DNA of 64,000 nucleotides from Drechmeria coniospora. Its lineage: Eukaryota; Ascomycota; Sordariomycetes; Hypocreales; Ophiocordycipitaceae. Position 1 is the first letter of the stretch. Every line of letters begins with the position of its first letter. Below the pieces are notes generated by a model. That model was given only the letters and a program-made list of their open reading frames with translations. It ran no database searches and had not been told where the DNA came from. This document shows, in pieces, positions 24,284 through 34,189 of this stretch. The translations under genes and the position numbers were made by a program. The stretch is from contig NC_054389.1 of the NCBI RefSeq assembly GCF_001625195.1, positions 9,854,520-9,918,519 of the forward strand, written 5' to 3'.

Positions 24284-27200
24284 TCATCCCTGCATCCCCG
24301 GCTGGCCCTCGCCAAAGTTGCCGTTCTCGACCGTCGGATAGGCGCCACCGCTCATCTCGGCCCAGCTCCAGTCAAAGGTGGCGGGCAGGCCAAAGAGGTC
24401 CTGTGGAAGAAGAGGTTGCTGGAAGGGGCCTGACGCCATGGACATCGGGGAAGACTGCATCAGCCCCTGCATGGTCCCGTACTCGTAGGAATCGTAGTCG
24501 CCGTTCTGCGGCACCTGCAAGTCCTGCGGCCAGCCTGCCGAGGAAATCGACGGCGACGGCTCGGACGAGGCGGCGGTGCCTGGCCCGGCGCCGTACGAGC
24601 TTCCCCGATCGAATCTGGACCCCGGGGACAGGTGCGGCTGGCCCATCTGAAGGCCGTTGGCGATTGCCGCGGCCGAGGCTGTCGTCATGGCCGCTTCGGA
24701 CCGTGGCGTTTCCGCCGCCGAACGGCTCGTCTTCAGATCGGAAGTGACGGCTGCCGTGGAAAAGGTTGGCTTGTTGGTCACGTCTCCGTTCTTGCGCTTG
24801 CGCCGCGACGAGTGCTCCTTCTCGGCGTTCTCGATCACCACCTTGGAGATGCGCACAAACTCGGAGCAGACGCCCAGCATGCGATGCACGCCCCCTTGCT
24901 CGGCTTCCTGGCCGAGCATGGAAAGGAAGGTGACGACGAGGCTCATCAGTCGCGTGTCCGACTTCGCTCTCGGATCGAGCGGGTTCTGGAGGATGTTGCT
25001 GAAGAGGGTCATGAGCGCCGAGACGGGAAAGTACAGAATCAACCTGGGGGTGGTGTTGTCAGCTGGTCAGGCCATCGACGCGGGGAGGAAATCGGGCGGC
25101 GGCGGCGGCGGCCGGCAGACGCACCATACGCAGCTAAAGTCTCCCTGAGGCACGTATTTCAGCAAGGAAATGGACGCCCTCGCGGCCGCCGTGCACAAGG
25201 CGGCCGAGGAAAAGACCCTCGGGTTGAGCGGGCGGGTGTTGAGGCCCTTGATGGCGTAGTCGGCCAGCCTGCTGGTCCAGAAGCCGTGGTGGATGGACAT
25301 GCGGTGGATCGTCGTCAGGCAGTTGTAGTAGGTGAAGTGCAGCATGACGACGTGCAGGATCAGCGGCGTGTGCGACGCCTTGATCTCGTACTCGGGCCGG
25401 AAGTCGATGGGTATGTTTTCCTTCCACTCCTCGAGCTCCTGGTCGAGCTCGCCGATGGTGTTGAGGATCTCGCCGGGCGTCTGCTTGCTGGCCTTGATGG
25501 AGTAGAGGCGCCGGTAGACGTTGCCCTCGATGACGGTGCACTCGCACATGACGCGGAAGAGGTTCATCTTGCCCTTGCCGTCGGCGAGAGGGATGTTTCC
25601 GATGTTGTCGGGCGGGTTCGCGTCGGGAAGTTCGACGTTCATGTCGTCGTCGTCCTGGGCCGCCGGTCGGCCGGAGCGAAGCGAGAGGTCCTTGTCCAGC
25701 ATGTAGGCGATCCAGAAGACCCTCTTCCGCTGCTCGATCTCGATGGGGTTCAGGTTGAAGCCCGTGCCACGCCTGTGCAGGCCGATGCTGTTGGCGAGGC
25801 GAATGGCGGCGGCGATGAGGAGCGACGTCGGCTGCGGGTTCGGCGTTCCCTGCATGAAGAGGGCCATGCCCAGCAGGGCCTGCACGCTCAGCAGGTCCGT
25901 GTTTCGCATCGTCAGCTCGGAGAAGACGCCCATGGCGTTTTTCAAGAAAGCCCAGGCCTTCTCGTCCTCCTCCTGCGGCACCAGATTGCTCATGACGCGC
26001 AGGCGGTGGGCGATGGCCAGGGCGCAGTTGAGGCTGGCCCACCAGCCAGATCCTTGGTAGGGGTCCTCGGAGTACTGGCGTTCGACGAGGTGCATGAAGG
26101 TAGGCTGGTGGAAGAGCGGAAACATGCAGTTGAAGTTCTCAAAGTAGTCCTTGAGCAGGGACAGGGCCTCGTCCCTGGGCGGCAGGGGGCGGAAGACGGG
26201 TCGCTGGAAGAGGTCCCGGAAGACTTCGGGTTTCCAGTTGTTCCACTTGTGATCGTCGACGGACACTTCCGAGATCATCCTCGCGAAGGAATCGTCGCCC
26301 GTCTTCTCGTTGACCCACTGAATCCCCCTGGGGGAGAAGATGGAGAAGCCCGAGGAGGATCCTGGTTCTGCGTGTGAGCCTCGGCGAACGACGGCTGGGG
26401 ACGGGACTGGACCGGGAAGAGGAAGGGGAGGGATATGGGGAAGGGAAGGCATATGAGGAAGGGAAGGCATATGGGGATGGGGAAGGGGGGTAATGGGGAA
26501 GAGGAAGGGAACGTGGAAGGGAAAGGGAATGGTGAAGGGGTCGATTTTCCTCGGAGCAGCGACGCACCAATGTACCGCGTCTCGCCGCACTGGTTCGTCA
26601 CCAGCGAGCACATCATCTCCGACAACGACTCGACTTCCTCGTCGCCTTGGCTGTCGTCGGCCGGCGACATGGACGTGCGCTTGTCTTCCTTGTGGCTGCT
26701 CTCCTTGACGGGTCTCGGCGAGGGGAGAACGCTCTGGGGTGTCAGGGTACTCGGGGCCTCTTGAGCGGATGGCGCCAACGAGGGCGAAGTCGGGACGGCC
26801 GAAGTGGCGGCCGACACGTGGCGAGACTTTTCCGACAGTCTCTTCTCGAGTTCGCCGAGATCGGTCGCGCCATTGTCGTCTTCGCTAAGAAGGCCTGACG
26901 GAGCGGAGGGTCATCATCAGCGGTGGGTGGGGAAGCGGCGAGGGGGCCACGCGGGCGGTGCACGAACCGGAGAGCTTCAGGAGATGCTCCATCCGACCCA
27001 GGCGATTCTCGAGTCCTTCGATGTACTTGGCGCTAGCGAGTCGATTCATCAGCGCACGCAGCTCAGCCATGGGCGGTCGCGACGGCACGGTGTCCGTACC
27101 CCTTGGGTGGGCTTCGCTTCTTCTCGACCTGCGTAAAGACGCAGTCGGTCTTGTAGTTGATGCAGTGCGTGCAGGCCGGCAGCTTTCCGTCGCACTTGAT

Positions 27201-27505
27201 CTTCTTCTTGCGACACATGTCACAGGCCTGGGGTCGAACGGGCCCGTCAGCAGACCGCTCTCTCGACGGCGGGAGCAGGACGGGCGGAGCAGGCCTCGTG
27301 GTGGGGGACATACCCTGGCGATGCGCCTTCTCTTGGCCTCGTTGGAATCCTCCATGAGCAGGCTGGAATCGGAAAACATGTGCGAGGCAAGCTCCGGCGG
27401 CAGTTGCGGTATGCCTTCGGTCCCGTAGCCGCCGAAGATCTGGGGAGGTTGGTTCATCATGGGCGGCGGCACCATGCCGGGGATCTGAAAGGACATTGGG
27501 TCCAT
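24284..27505 (-). CDS. Zn2Cys6 fungal-specific transcription factor
   Basis: Nuclear regulator. Exons (minus strand) 27505-27314, 27227-27100, 27032-26968, 26894-26568, 26361-25125 and 25043-24284 give 902 residues. The binuclear zinc cluster is at residues 66-93: Cys66, 69, 76, 83, 86 and 93 ([15 protein letters not shown], then CTHC). A linker and coiled-coil ([19 protein letters not shown]) follow, spread over exons 2-3. The fungal transcription-factor (MHR) domain runs about residues 300-640, with [39 protein letters not shown] and [20 protein letters not shown]. The C-terminus is Ser/Gly-rich and ends in a possible acidic-aromatic activation patch ([11 protein letters not shown]). Intron 4 is long (206 nt) and purine-rich on the plus strand. 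The target genes are unknown; no biosynthetic cluster lies beside it. The start is the ATG in CCATGG at 27505; the frame upstream has no family support. Confidence 0.9.
26411..26540. repeat. GGAAGG-type purine repeats inside an intron
   Basis: On the plus strand a string of AGGAAGGG, GGCATATG and GGGGATGG units lies within intron 4 of the Zn2Cys6 gene. GGGAAGGCATATG occurs twice. Its size (206 nt for the intron) departs from the 54-95 nt typical here. Confidence 0.8.
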
Positions 27506-27860
27506 GGCGAAGTTGGACACGGCCGGGGAGCAAGCAGGCAGGAGTTGGAACGAGCTGGCCAATCGGCGGGGATTGTCGGGCACGAACTCGCCCTGTCGAC
27601 AACAGCTGCCGACGGAACGAAGCAGACGGGGATGAAGGGATGGACCCCCACCGAGGATGTTCCACAGCACGTCGGTGGTGATGGTTCGGAACTCTCGGTT
27701 GTTGGGTTCCCGGCCGTGACGTGAGCAGCCAGCCAATGGCGGTGCGGAAGCCGCGGGGGTTCCAGCCGGGCGACGCCGGAGACGACGAAATCAGCTGCCG
27801 GAGTGCTGGCGTTGATGCCGGGGTCGGTGTCGGTCGGGTCACTGTCAGAATCGGCGTCGG

Positions 27861-27912
27861 TGTCGGGCGTCGTTGTCGGGCGTCGTTGTCGGGCGTCGTT
27901 GTCGGGCGTCGG
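27861..27912. repeat. 13-bp minisatellite TGTCGGGCGTCGT, 4 copies
   Basis: Three perfect copies and one with a final G, flanked by shorter GTCGGTGT and GTTGGT derivatives to about 27935. It lies 350-400 bases upstream of the Zn2Cys6 start. Confidence 0.9.
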
Positions 27913-28072
27913 TGTCGGTGTTGGTGTTGGTGTTTGTCAGGGTTGCCGTCGGCGAGTTGGTGTTGGCGGTGACGACGTCTGGACAGGAGCCGAATGTCTC
28001 GCCTTGCCACAGGCGCTGGCCTACCCTACCCCCAGGTGCTGAACGGGGACCACATTCCAGGGGAGGACAACC

Positions 28073-28113
28073 GGGGGAGGGGGGGGGGGGGAGGAGGGGG
28101 GGTGGCGGGGGCG
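28073..28113. repeat. G-rich run, possible G-quadruplex
   Basis: A 41-base stretch that is almost all G on the plus strand, including a run of 13 G, interrupted by single A/T/C. It has more than four G-tracts, so a quadruplex is possible. It lies upstream of the Zn2Cys6 gene, on the template strand for that gene's direction. Confidence 0.7.
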
Positions 28114-28345
28114 AGCGAAAGCCTGCAGTGGGTCTTGATGCTGGGCGCAGCTGCGATGGTGCCCTGAGCCTCCGATCCTTTCTTTAGGCCATTGGCCGTT
28201 GCCGCATCATCCCTGGCCGTCGTTTCTTGGCCTCTCACCAGACGAGAGAGATGCAAGCAGGCAAGGCCAGGGAATGAGGGGCGACTTGGAAAGCTACCAG
28301 CAGCAGCAGGCGCCGCAACCAAGTCTACGGAAACACCATGTGCGA

Positions 28346-28375
28346 TGCGTGGATGTGCGTGGATGTGCGTGGATG
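28346..28375. repeat. 10-bp repeat TGCGTGGATG, 3 copies
   Basis: Three perfect tandem copies in intergenic DNA. Confidence 0.9.
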
Positions 28376-30219
28376 AACGTGATAGGTACCTAGTACTGTA
28401 CAGCTCGGGTGCACCCAGGGCACTGTGGGAGATGGCATGGCATATGGCGCTTCAGGTGAATGGCCGCCATAGGATTACAGCCTGCACGCCGTAGGCTGGT
28501 CCACAGTGCCTTGCAGTGTCCAGCGCCAGGCTGGTTGTCGGCTGCGGAAAGCTCCGTGCTGCCAGCTTGGTCCCTGTACCCAGCACCGAGTTGAGCGTCG
28601 GGCGGCACACGCAAAGTACCTGGGTGTCCGTCGCTGACGATGGTGCGCCAAGGGCGAACAAAGTACCGTCACTAACGAGGTCACCATCGACGACTATTGC
28701 TCCGTAGCTTGATCCAGAACCATCATCATCATCTTTCGTCATGGGCGGGCCGCTCTTTCGATTGTTTCTTCCTCGCGCGCCAGCTTGCATCGTACCGGGA
28801 ATCTGCACACCTTCTTTCCCTGCGCAGAGCACGGGGAGGCGAAAACAGGCCCGCAACGATCGTCGTCGTCCCCCAGGGCAGCCCACACCAACCGACGTCT
28901 GACCTGCAGAGACAAGGACATGGCGCGGCCAGGCTCAGCTTTGGTCACCTTCGTTCACCACAAGCGTCGCGCCTGTCGTGACGTCGGCGAACAGTCAAGG
29001 TAGGGCTGCGACGGAGGGCCTCGACGTTCCTCCGTGTTTTAGGCGAGCAGGCAAACAAGTGATGAAACGCCGTCGGCCAGATGTGCGCGTGCACCCCCAG
29101 CCAGGTGGGATGCTAACGGGCGCGTGAGCGGCATTGACGGTAGCGGAAGCCGTGTCGACCAGACGTTGTGCGTGTGGCTCGTCATCGACACACCCACCCC
29201 TTCACTCGCCAGCGTTCCGAGTCCGGACAAGCACGCATCGCCCATCCCACACCGCTGGCTCTCGGTGGTTTTGCATTGGCGACTGGCACTGGTGGTGTTT
29301 GCTTGTTCAACCGCCCATAACGTCAGATCCTCCGCTGGCCGTGGCTTGTGGCGGCACCAAAACCGTGAGCGTCAGCGCCTTCGAGGTGCTAGCCAACAGC
29401 GGTAAAGTGCATCGAACAGGCCTTGCCCATCGCCCACACCTTTTATCGTCGTTCCACCACCGCCCGAGGGTCCGTGGCCATGCTAGGAATCGTGCCCAGG
29501 CTGTCGTCACGGCATGACCTCCTACTATCCTTCGACGTCGATGATCCGCCTATCGTATTCATCCGCGTCAGAATGACAAATCCACCCAGGGTCCAATGCG
29601 AAGCAGGTCCATGAACCTGCGCCCCATCGACGCATTCTCCGCCGCTGCCCTACCCCCGACTTCCTCACCACGGCCCTGCCATGGTGGCTCTTCAGCGGTG
29701 ACGAGCGCGACCTGCACCATGTCCGAGACGTGCAACCAGCCGACAACCGAATAGCCGATTTCCCAACGCAAGCGAGCGTTCTCCGCTGGTCGAAAACTCG
29801 AAACGGACGTTATCTCGCTCTTGCCACCCGCCACCCGCAACATGGCCGACCCCTCCACTCCGCTCCCGTGCTCCACGCATTGGAATTGAGCGCCGGCAAG
29901 TTCCGAAGCATATCAAGATGATGCAGGTCACGCACGGGCGCCCATCGTTGGCCTCTGGCATCCGTCAAGGTACGCGTCGTCACGACGGAGACGGGGGCGG
30001 CCATCGGCAACCGGGTACCCGAACCAAGCAGGAAGCCGGGGTGCCAGAGCCCGGGCAAGATGAATGCGGTGAGGCCCAAGCTCCTCCTGCCCCCGTCGCC
30101 CTCGTTCATTTCCGTGGACAAAGATGCGTTTCACTCGTGGCCCGTCATCGTTTTATCGCCGTCTCAGAGCGTGAGCCTCGACGACACTCTGGTGCGTTAC
30201 GTACTCCCACCCGTCACCA

Positions 30220-30255
30220 TCTCGTTCATCTCGTTCATCTCGTCCATCTCGCTCG
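30220..30255. repeat. 9-bp repeat TCTCGTTCA, about 4 copies
   Basis: Two perfect copies followed by two with substitutions, in intergenic DNA. Confidence 0.8.
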
Positions 30256-30842
30256 TTCTTCGGCCATGGCGAACGGCAAGCTTGTTCCAGTCGGCAACGC
30301 GGCGAATACGAGTTGGCAAGTTGGTATGCAAGCTAGCGGAAATGCAGTACTGACATGTCCTCGTACGTCGGGAACAGTCATCAACAGGGGGGTCGATGGA
30401 ACTAGCGTCTCCGTCGTGAACTAATTTTAGACGCCGTGCACCAGTGTGGGGGCGCGATGCATCACGTGAGCCATCGCCTGTCACTGCCGTCTTCCATCTC
30501 CACCGTTCAAGGAGAAGCGGGCGGGTGAGCGACTCGTCCCGGTCCATCAAGGGGTGGGGGGGCGCAGGCACACCTTGGTGCAGAGATTCGCATCATGGAG
30601 AACAACATGGTCATCAAAGTCTTTGTCAATTCACCGCCGGCTTACGTACACCACCGCCCATTAATTTGATAACCAAGTGATAGGACCAGATGTGACGAGA
30701 TGGCTCATTCCAGGAGCGACGCCGTGCATCCATATGTGGCGGTCAAGTTGTACAGAAACAGACATCTCGTCGAGGTGCCAACAAGAAAATGTACACGTAG
30801 ATTCTTGCGGGGTATCCCCGGAGCCCACGGTTCGGTGCCGCC

Positions 30843-32564
30843 TCAGACGCGCTCCTGGAACCTCGACCCCGGGCTGCGAGGGCTTCCTTTCGGAGCAAAG
30901 TAGCCCTGGCCGGAGGTGTCGTACGTGACGGGAGTGCACGGCGTTTCGTCGTCGTAGGGGCCCTCCGTGACCGGCGTGCGGCAGGGGCCGCATCGTATGA
31001 TGGGAACGCCGCTGACGGGCCGCATGGGAGCGCCGAGGGCCAGGTGAGCGACGCCTGGAGAGTCGGGTTCGAACGCCTGAGAGCCTCGAAAGTAGTCCGA
31101 GTGGCCGCTGATGATGCTCGCGCGGGGGTCCGAGAAGCCGTCGCCGCCGGCGAGGAAGACGGATGGCAGCTTCCTGCCGGAGACGCGGTAGAAGCCCTTC
31201 TCTCCCCCCTCTGCCGAATCGGCCGTCGGGGGAGCGGATCTCTTGCCCGACAGGCTCGCGAGCGCCGCGGCGACGGCCGTGGGCGGAGACCTGTCGACCA
31301 TTGCTTTCGAGATTCCGGAGCCGCCGTCGCCGCCGAATACGCTTCTGGACGCCGTCATCTCCGACGGACCCCCTCCTAGCAGCTGTCGAGCGTCCCGCCT
31401 CCTCCGGTATCGCAGGGCGAGGAGGACGAGGAGGGCTAGAAAGGCGACGCCGGCGACGCTGCCTACGACGCCGCCGATGACTTGCTTCTGCTGCGGGGAG
31501 AGGTCATGGATGGTGCCGCCGCCGCCGCCGCCGCCACCGCCGCCGCCATCCGTGTTGGGAGTCGGTGGGGGGCCGTTGGGGGGCCTGCTTTCGATGAATC
31601 CTCCGTGCCAAACATCGCTCGCCGACCCCGTGACGCTGGACACGAAGGAGACGGATGGGGAGGAAGTCGCCGAGTCGGTGGAGGGTGTCGACGTCGGAGA
31701 AAAGGAAGAAACCGGGTCCGTGCTGGTCAAGTTGACAGGCAGAGATGTTACAAAGGAGGATGCCGAAAGGGCATGCGAAGAGTTTGCAGAAAGGGTATAT
31801 GAAGAATTCCCGTTTTTGGTGACTCGAGGTTCCATTAGCTTGGACCCTTCGCTTGCTGCCAACCAAAGGCTCGCGGGACAAGAGAACCTACAGTTTGTTC
31901 CATGGCCGGCGGGGTGGTATATCGGTACGCTCAACGGGGGAGTGGGATTAGATGGGCGGGAAGAAGATGAAGCGGCGGGCGAAGGCGGGGTCATGACGGG
32001 AGCAGGATGGCTCGAGGGCGGCGCCGCCTGAGCGGCTGCATCTCGGCCTGAGCCTGGGACGGCAGGCGCTATCGCCTTCGCCTCGACGGCGGCAACGGCT
32101 GGCGTTTTTTCGGACCAATATTCGCCCACCACCTTGTTTGGAGGGCTGTTGACGGTCTGCGTCTTCCAGACCACACCCAAAGGATTGACGAGATGGATGA
32201 GCGAGACCGTCTTCACGACGTGGGTGACAACGGGGATTTCAGCTTCCGGCGCGGGCATGACATTGACGATGGGAGCACGAGGAAGAGGAGCGGCCTCTGG
32301 CTCGGCAAGGATGTCGCGTTTTCTTTCGGTGTCGTCGTCCGGGCCAGCGCCTGGTCGGTCGGCATGAGTGGTGTCGTCGGGCGAGCCGTGCTGGTGGCGG
32401 TGCTTTTGCTTGTGCGGGTGCTGGTGCTGATGCTTGTGCGGGTGCGGGTGCGAGCGGCCGTCCCTCGACTTGTCGTGGCGGAGTCGGGGTGATGACGGGT
32501 GAGAGTTTGAAGGAGCGTCGTCACGGGCCTGAAGGAGTGAAGGCCCGCGAGATGGGTTCGTCAT
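30843..32564 (-). CDS. Unknown single-pass membrane protein with Ser/Thr-rich ectodomain
   Basis: I do not recognise the family. From ATG 32564 the frame gives 573 residues in one exon. Order: a His/Lys/Pro-rich low-complexity N-terminus (repeated HPHPHKHQHQ words), a more ordered stretch (VVTHVVKTVSLIHLVNPLGV), Pro/Ala/Ser-rich DNA-encoded linker, a Ser/Thr-rich region with several Asn-X-Ser/Thr sites, a run of 11 Gly, one transmembrane helix at about 361-383 (VIGGVVGSVAGVAFLALLVL) followed by a basic stop-transfer RYRRRR, and a 190-residue presumably cytosolic tail with Pro/Tyr-rich ends. This shape fits a cell-wall stress-sensor-like or mucin-like surface protein, by architecture only. No signal peptide is seen at this start, so a signal-bearing upstream exon may be missing: CTTCACTCCTTCAG just inside could be its acceptor. 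A possible in-frame 69-nt intron lies about 31823-31891. Confidence 0.65.
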   Translation of the reverse strand: MTNPSRGPSLLQARDDAPSNSHPSSPRLRHDKSRDGRSHPHPHKHQHQHPHKQKHRHQHGSPDDTTHADRPGAGPDDDTERKRDILAEPEAAPLPRAPIVNVMPAPEAEIPVVTHVVKTVSLIHLVNPLGVVWKTQTVNSPPNKVVGEYWSEKTPAVAAVEAKAIAPAVPGSGRDAAAQAAPPSSHPAPVMTPPSPAASSSSRPSNPTPPLSVPIYHPAGHGTNCRFSCPASLWLAASEGSKLMEPRVTKNGNSSYTLSANSSHALSASSFVTSLPVNLTSTDPVSSFSPTSTPSTDSATSSPSVSFVSSVTGSASDVWHGGFIESRPPNGPPPTPNTDGGGGGGGGGGGTIHDLSPQQKQVIGGVVGSVAGVAFLALLVLLALRYRRRRDARQLLGGGPSEMTASRSVFGGDGGSGISKAMVDRSPPTAVAAALASLSGKRSAPPTADSAEGGEKGFYRVSGRKLPSVFLAGGDGFSDPRASIISGHSDYFRGSQAFEPDSPGVAHLALGAPMRPVSGVPIIRCGPCRTPVTEGPYDDETPCTPVTYDTSGQGYFAPKGSPRSPGSRFQERV

Positions 32565-33489
32565 GGCCGAGGCGGCGTCGTGGGCAGTGCAGGAGCTGCG
32601 CAGGCGCGGACGATGGTCCAAAACCCCTCCCCCCCCCCCACGGTGTGGGGGCCGTCGGGTTGGGCGGAACAGCGATGGAGGTCGGTTGCTATGCTCCGTT
32701 CTCGAGCCTCGTTGTCATCCTCACGAGCGCATGCAGGGTCGTGCAATCTTCTTGCGAGGCTCGACCTCTATGGCGTGCCGCACGGCGATGGCAGGGGCGC
32801 GACGAATAATGCCCAGGTTGGGGGCAAAGGGTGGCGATTTTTCCGTTGGGTCCTTTTGGTCCCTAGGCAGCTGGAGTTGGGCCTTTGGCTTGGGTCCGCT
32901 GGTCAGCCAGCGGTTCGCTCGAATGTCCACTTGACGACCCTCGTGACGTCTGTTTGCTCCGTCGAGCCCAGCGACAGACTAAAGCACCGTGAGCATGGCG
33001 AGCGGCGGTGACGCAAATTGGAGAGGTTGGGGAAAGGGAACGGAAGGGTGGGTGAAGATGGCAAAGAAGAGGGGAGGAGAGAAAAAGAGAGGTCAGTTGA
33101 CTTGGTGGTACTGTACTTACATGGATGGATGTATTACTTGTAGGTGCAAGTACAGAGTACGGAGTGCTCCTTCGTGTTTTGTCGCAGCAGCTACCTCACA
33201 GCTAGCAATACTACGTAGCATGTACTTACTTGTACTGCGTACACGAGCACCAAAAGGCACGAAAGGAACGGGTCAAGGTCTCAGATCAGTGCTTAGTGCA
33301 GATACGTACCGCTATTTTGTGTGTGGGCACCTGCATTAAGAGGTACTTTCCCACTCTGGCAGGTACGGGTATTACGTGCAATGCTCTGCTTCATTTCGCT
33401 TCGAGCGGGGCCAAACGTTCTAAAGAACGCATTCCGGGCGAATGCTTTGGCCAATTAAATGCCGTACTGTTTTGACATGACGCTGCAAC

Positions 33490-33587
33490 CTCTTCTTCCT
33501 CCACTTCTTCTTCTTCCACCTCCTCCTCCTCCTCCTGCTCCTCCTCCTGCTCCTCCTCCTGCTCCTCCTCCTCTGCAGGTGTCGTCG
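33490..33587. repeat. CT-rich minisatellite (CTCCTCCTCCTG units)
   Basis: TTCTTCC units merge into four tandem copies of a 12-bp CTCCTCCTCCTG unit in intergenic DNA. A frame through it would encode poly-Glu or poly-Arg/Ser and is not credible. Confidence 0.85.
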
Positions 33588-34189
33588 GGTTTGAGAAAAA
33601 GCGGCGCCAGTGCCTGAGCGAGCACAATGTACATGCACAAGAGCGTGGTCGATCGAAGGCTCGAACACGTTTCTGCACAGTACGACGGGCAGTGACATGG
33701 ATGCGCATGCAGGCTGTGTAAGTACTAGGTACTAGGTACTGTACGTATGTGTGTGGTGGGGGTACTTGGCGAGGCTCAAGAATCTTGCTGCTCCCGTTGG
33801 CATGTTGAGGCCCGTCGATGATAGGCTCGCGACCTTCATTCCTCGGCGACGGCGCCAATGGGAAAATAATAACACGCCGTTGTCGATTCACGCACGGGCG
33901 GTGCGTACAGTGCGACATGTGCCGCCTCCGATGTTCCATGTGCGACCTTGCGGGCCACAGCTCCTACAGAAACAGCCTGTGTTGAGGCCCTTGCTCGGAG
34001 AATCAGCAAGCTCCGACGCAGCGAAGAGTTCGTGCAGGTACTCGCAAGTACTTGCTCTGCGAATGTTCTGGTATTCCAAACGAGTGGCAGGCCGCGATAC
34101 TGGACGTGCATGTACCTACCGTAGGCGCACTGTACGGTCCAAGTACGAGCACACGCACTTCCGTGCATGGACAGGGGCAGGGACTCGGA

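Larger units (their letters stand above)
27506..30842. other. Intergenic upstream of the Zn2Cys6 gene
   Basis: 3.3 kb with no supported gene. It carries a 13-bp minisatellite (27861), a long G-run (28073), a 10-bp triple repeat (28346) and a 9-bp repeat (30220). The first part should be promoter and leader of the transcription factor; the last part is downstream of the membrane-protein gene. Long frames on the minus strand across the repeats are low-complexity (His/Arg/Pro) and not credible. Confidence 0.5.

Noticed and set aside
24632..26377. Plus-strand 581-codon open frame
   Set aside because: It is antisense to the Zn2Cys6 exons, and its residues mirror GC-rich codons of the real gene.
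30843..32621. Longer start at 32621 for the membrane protein
   Set aside because: The codon there is TTG, not ATG; the first ATG in frame is 32564.
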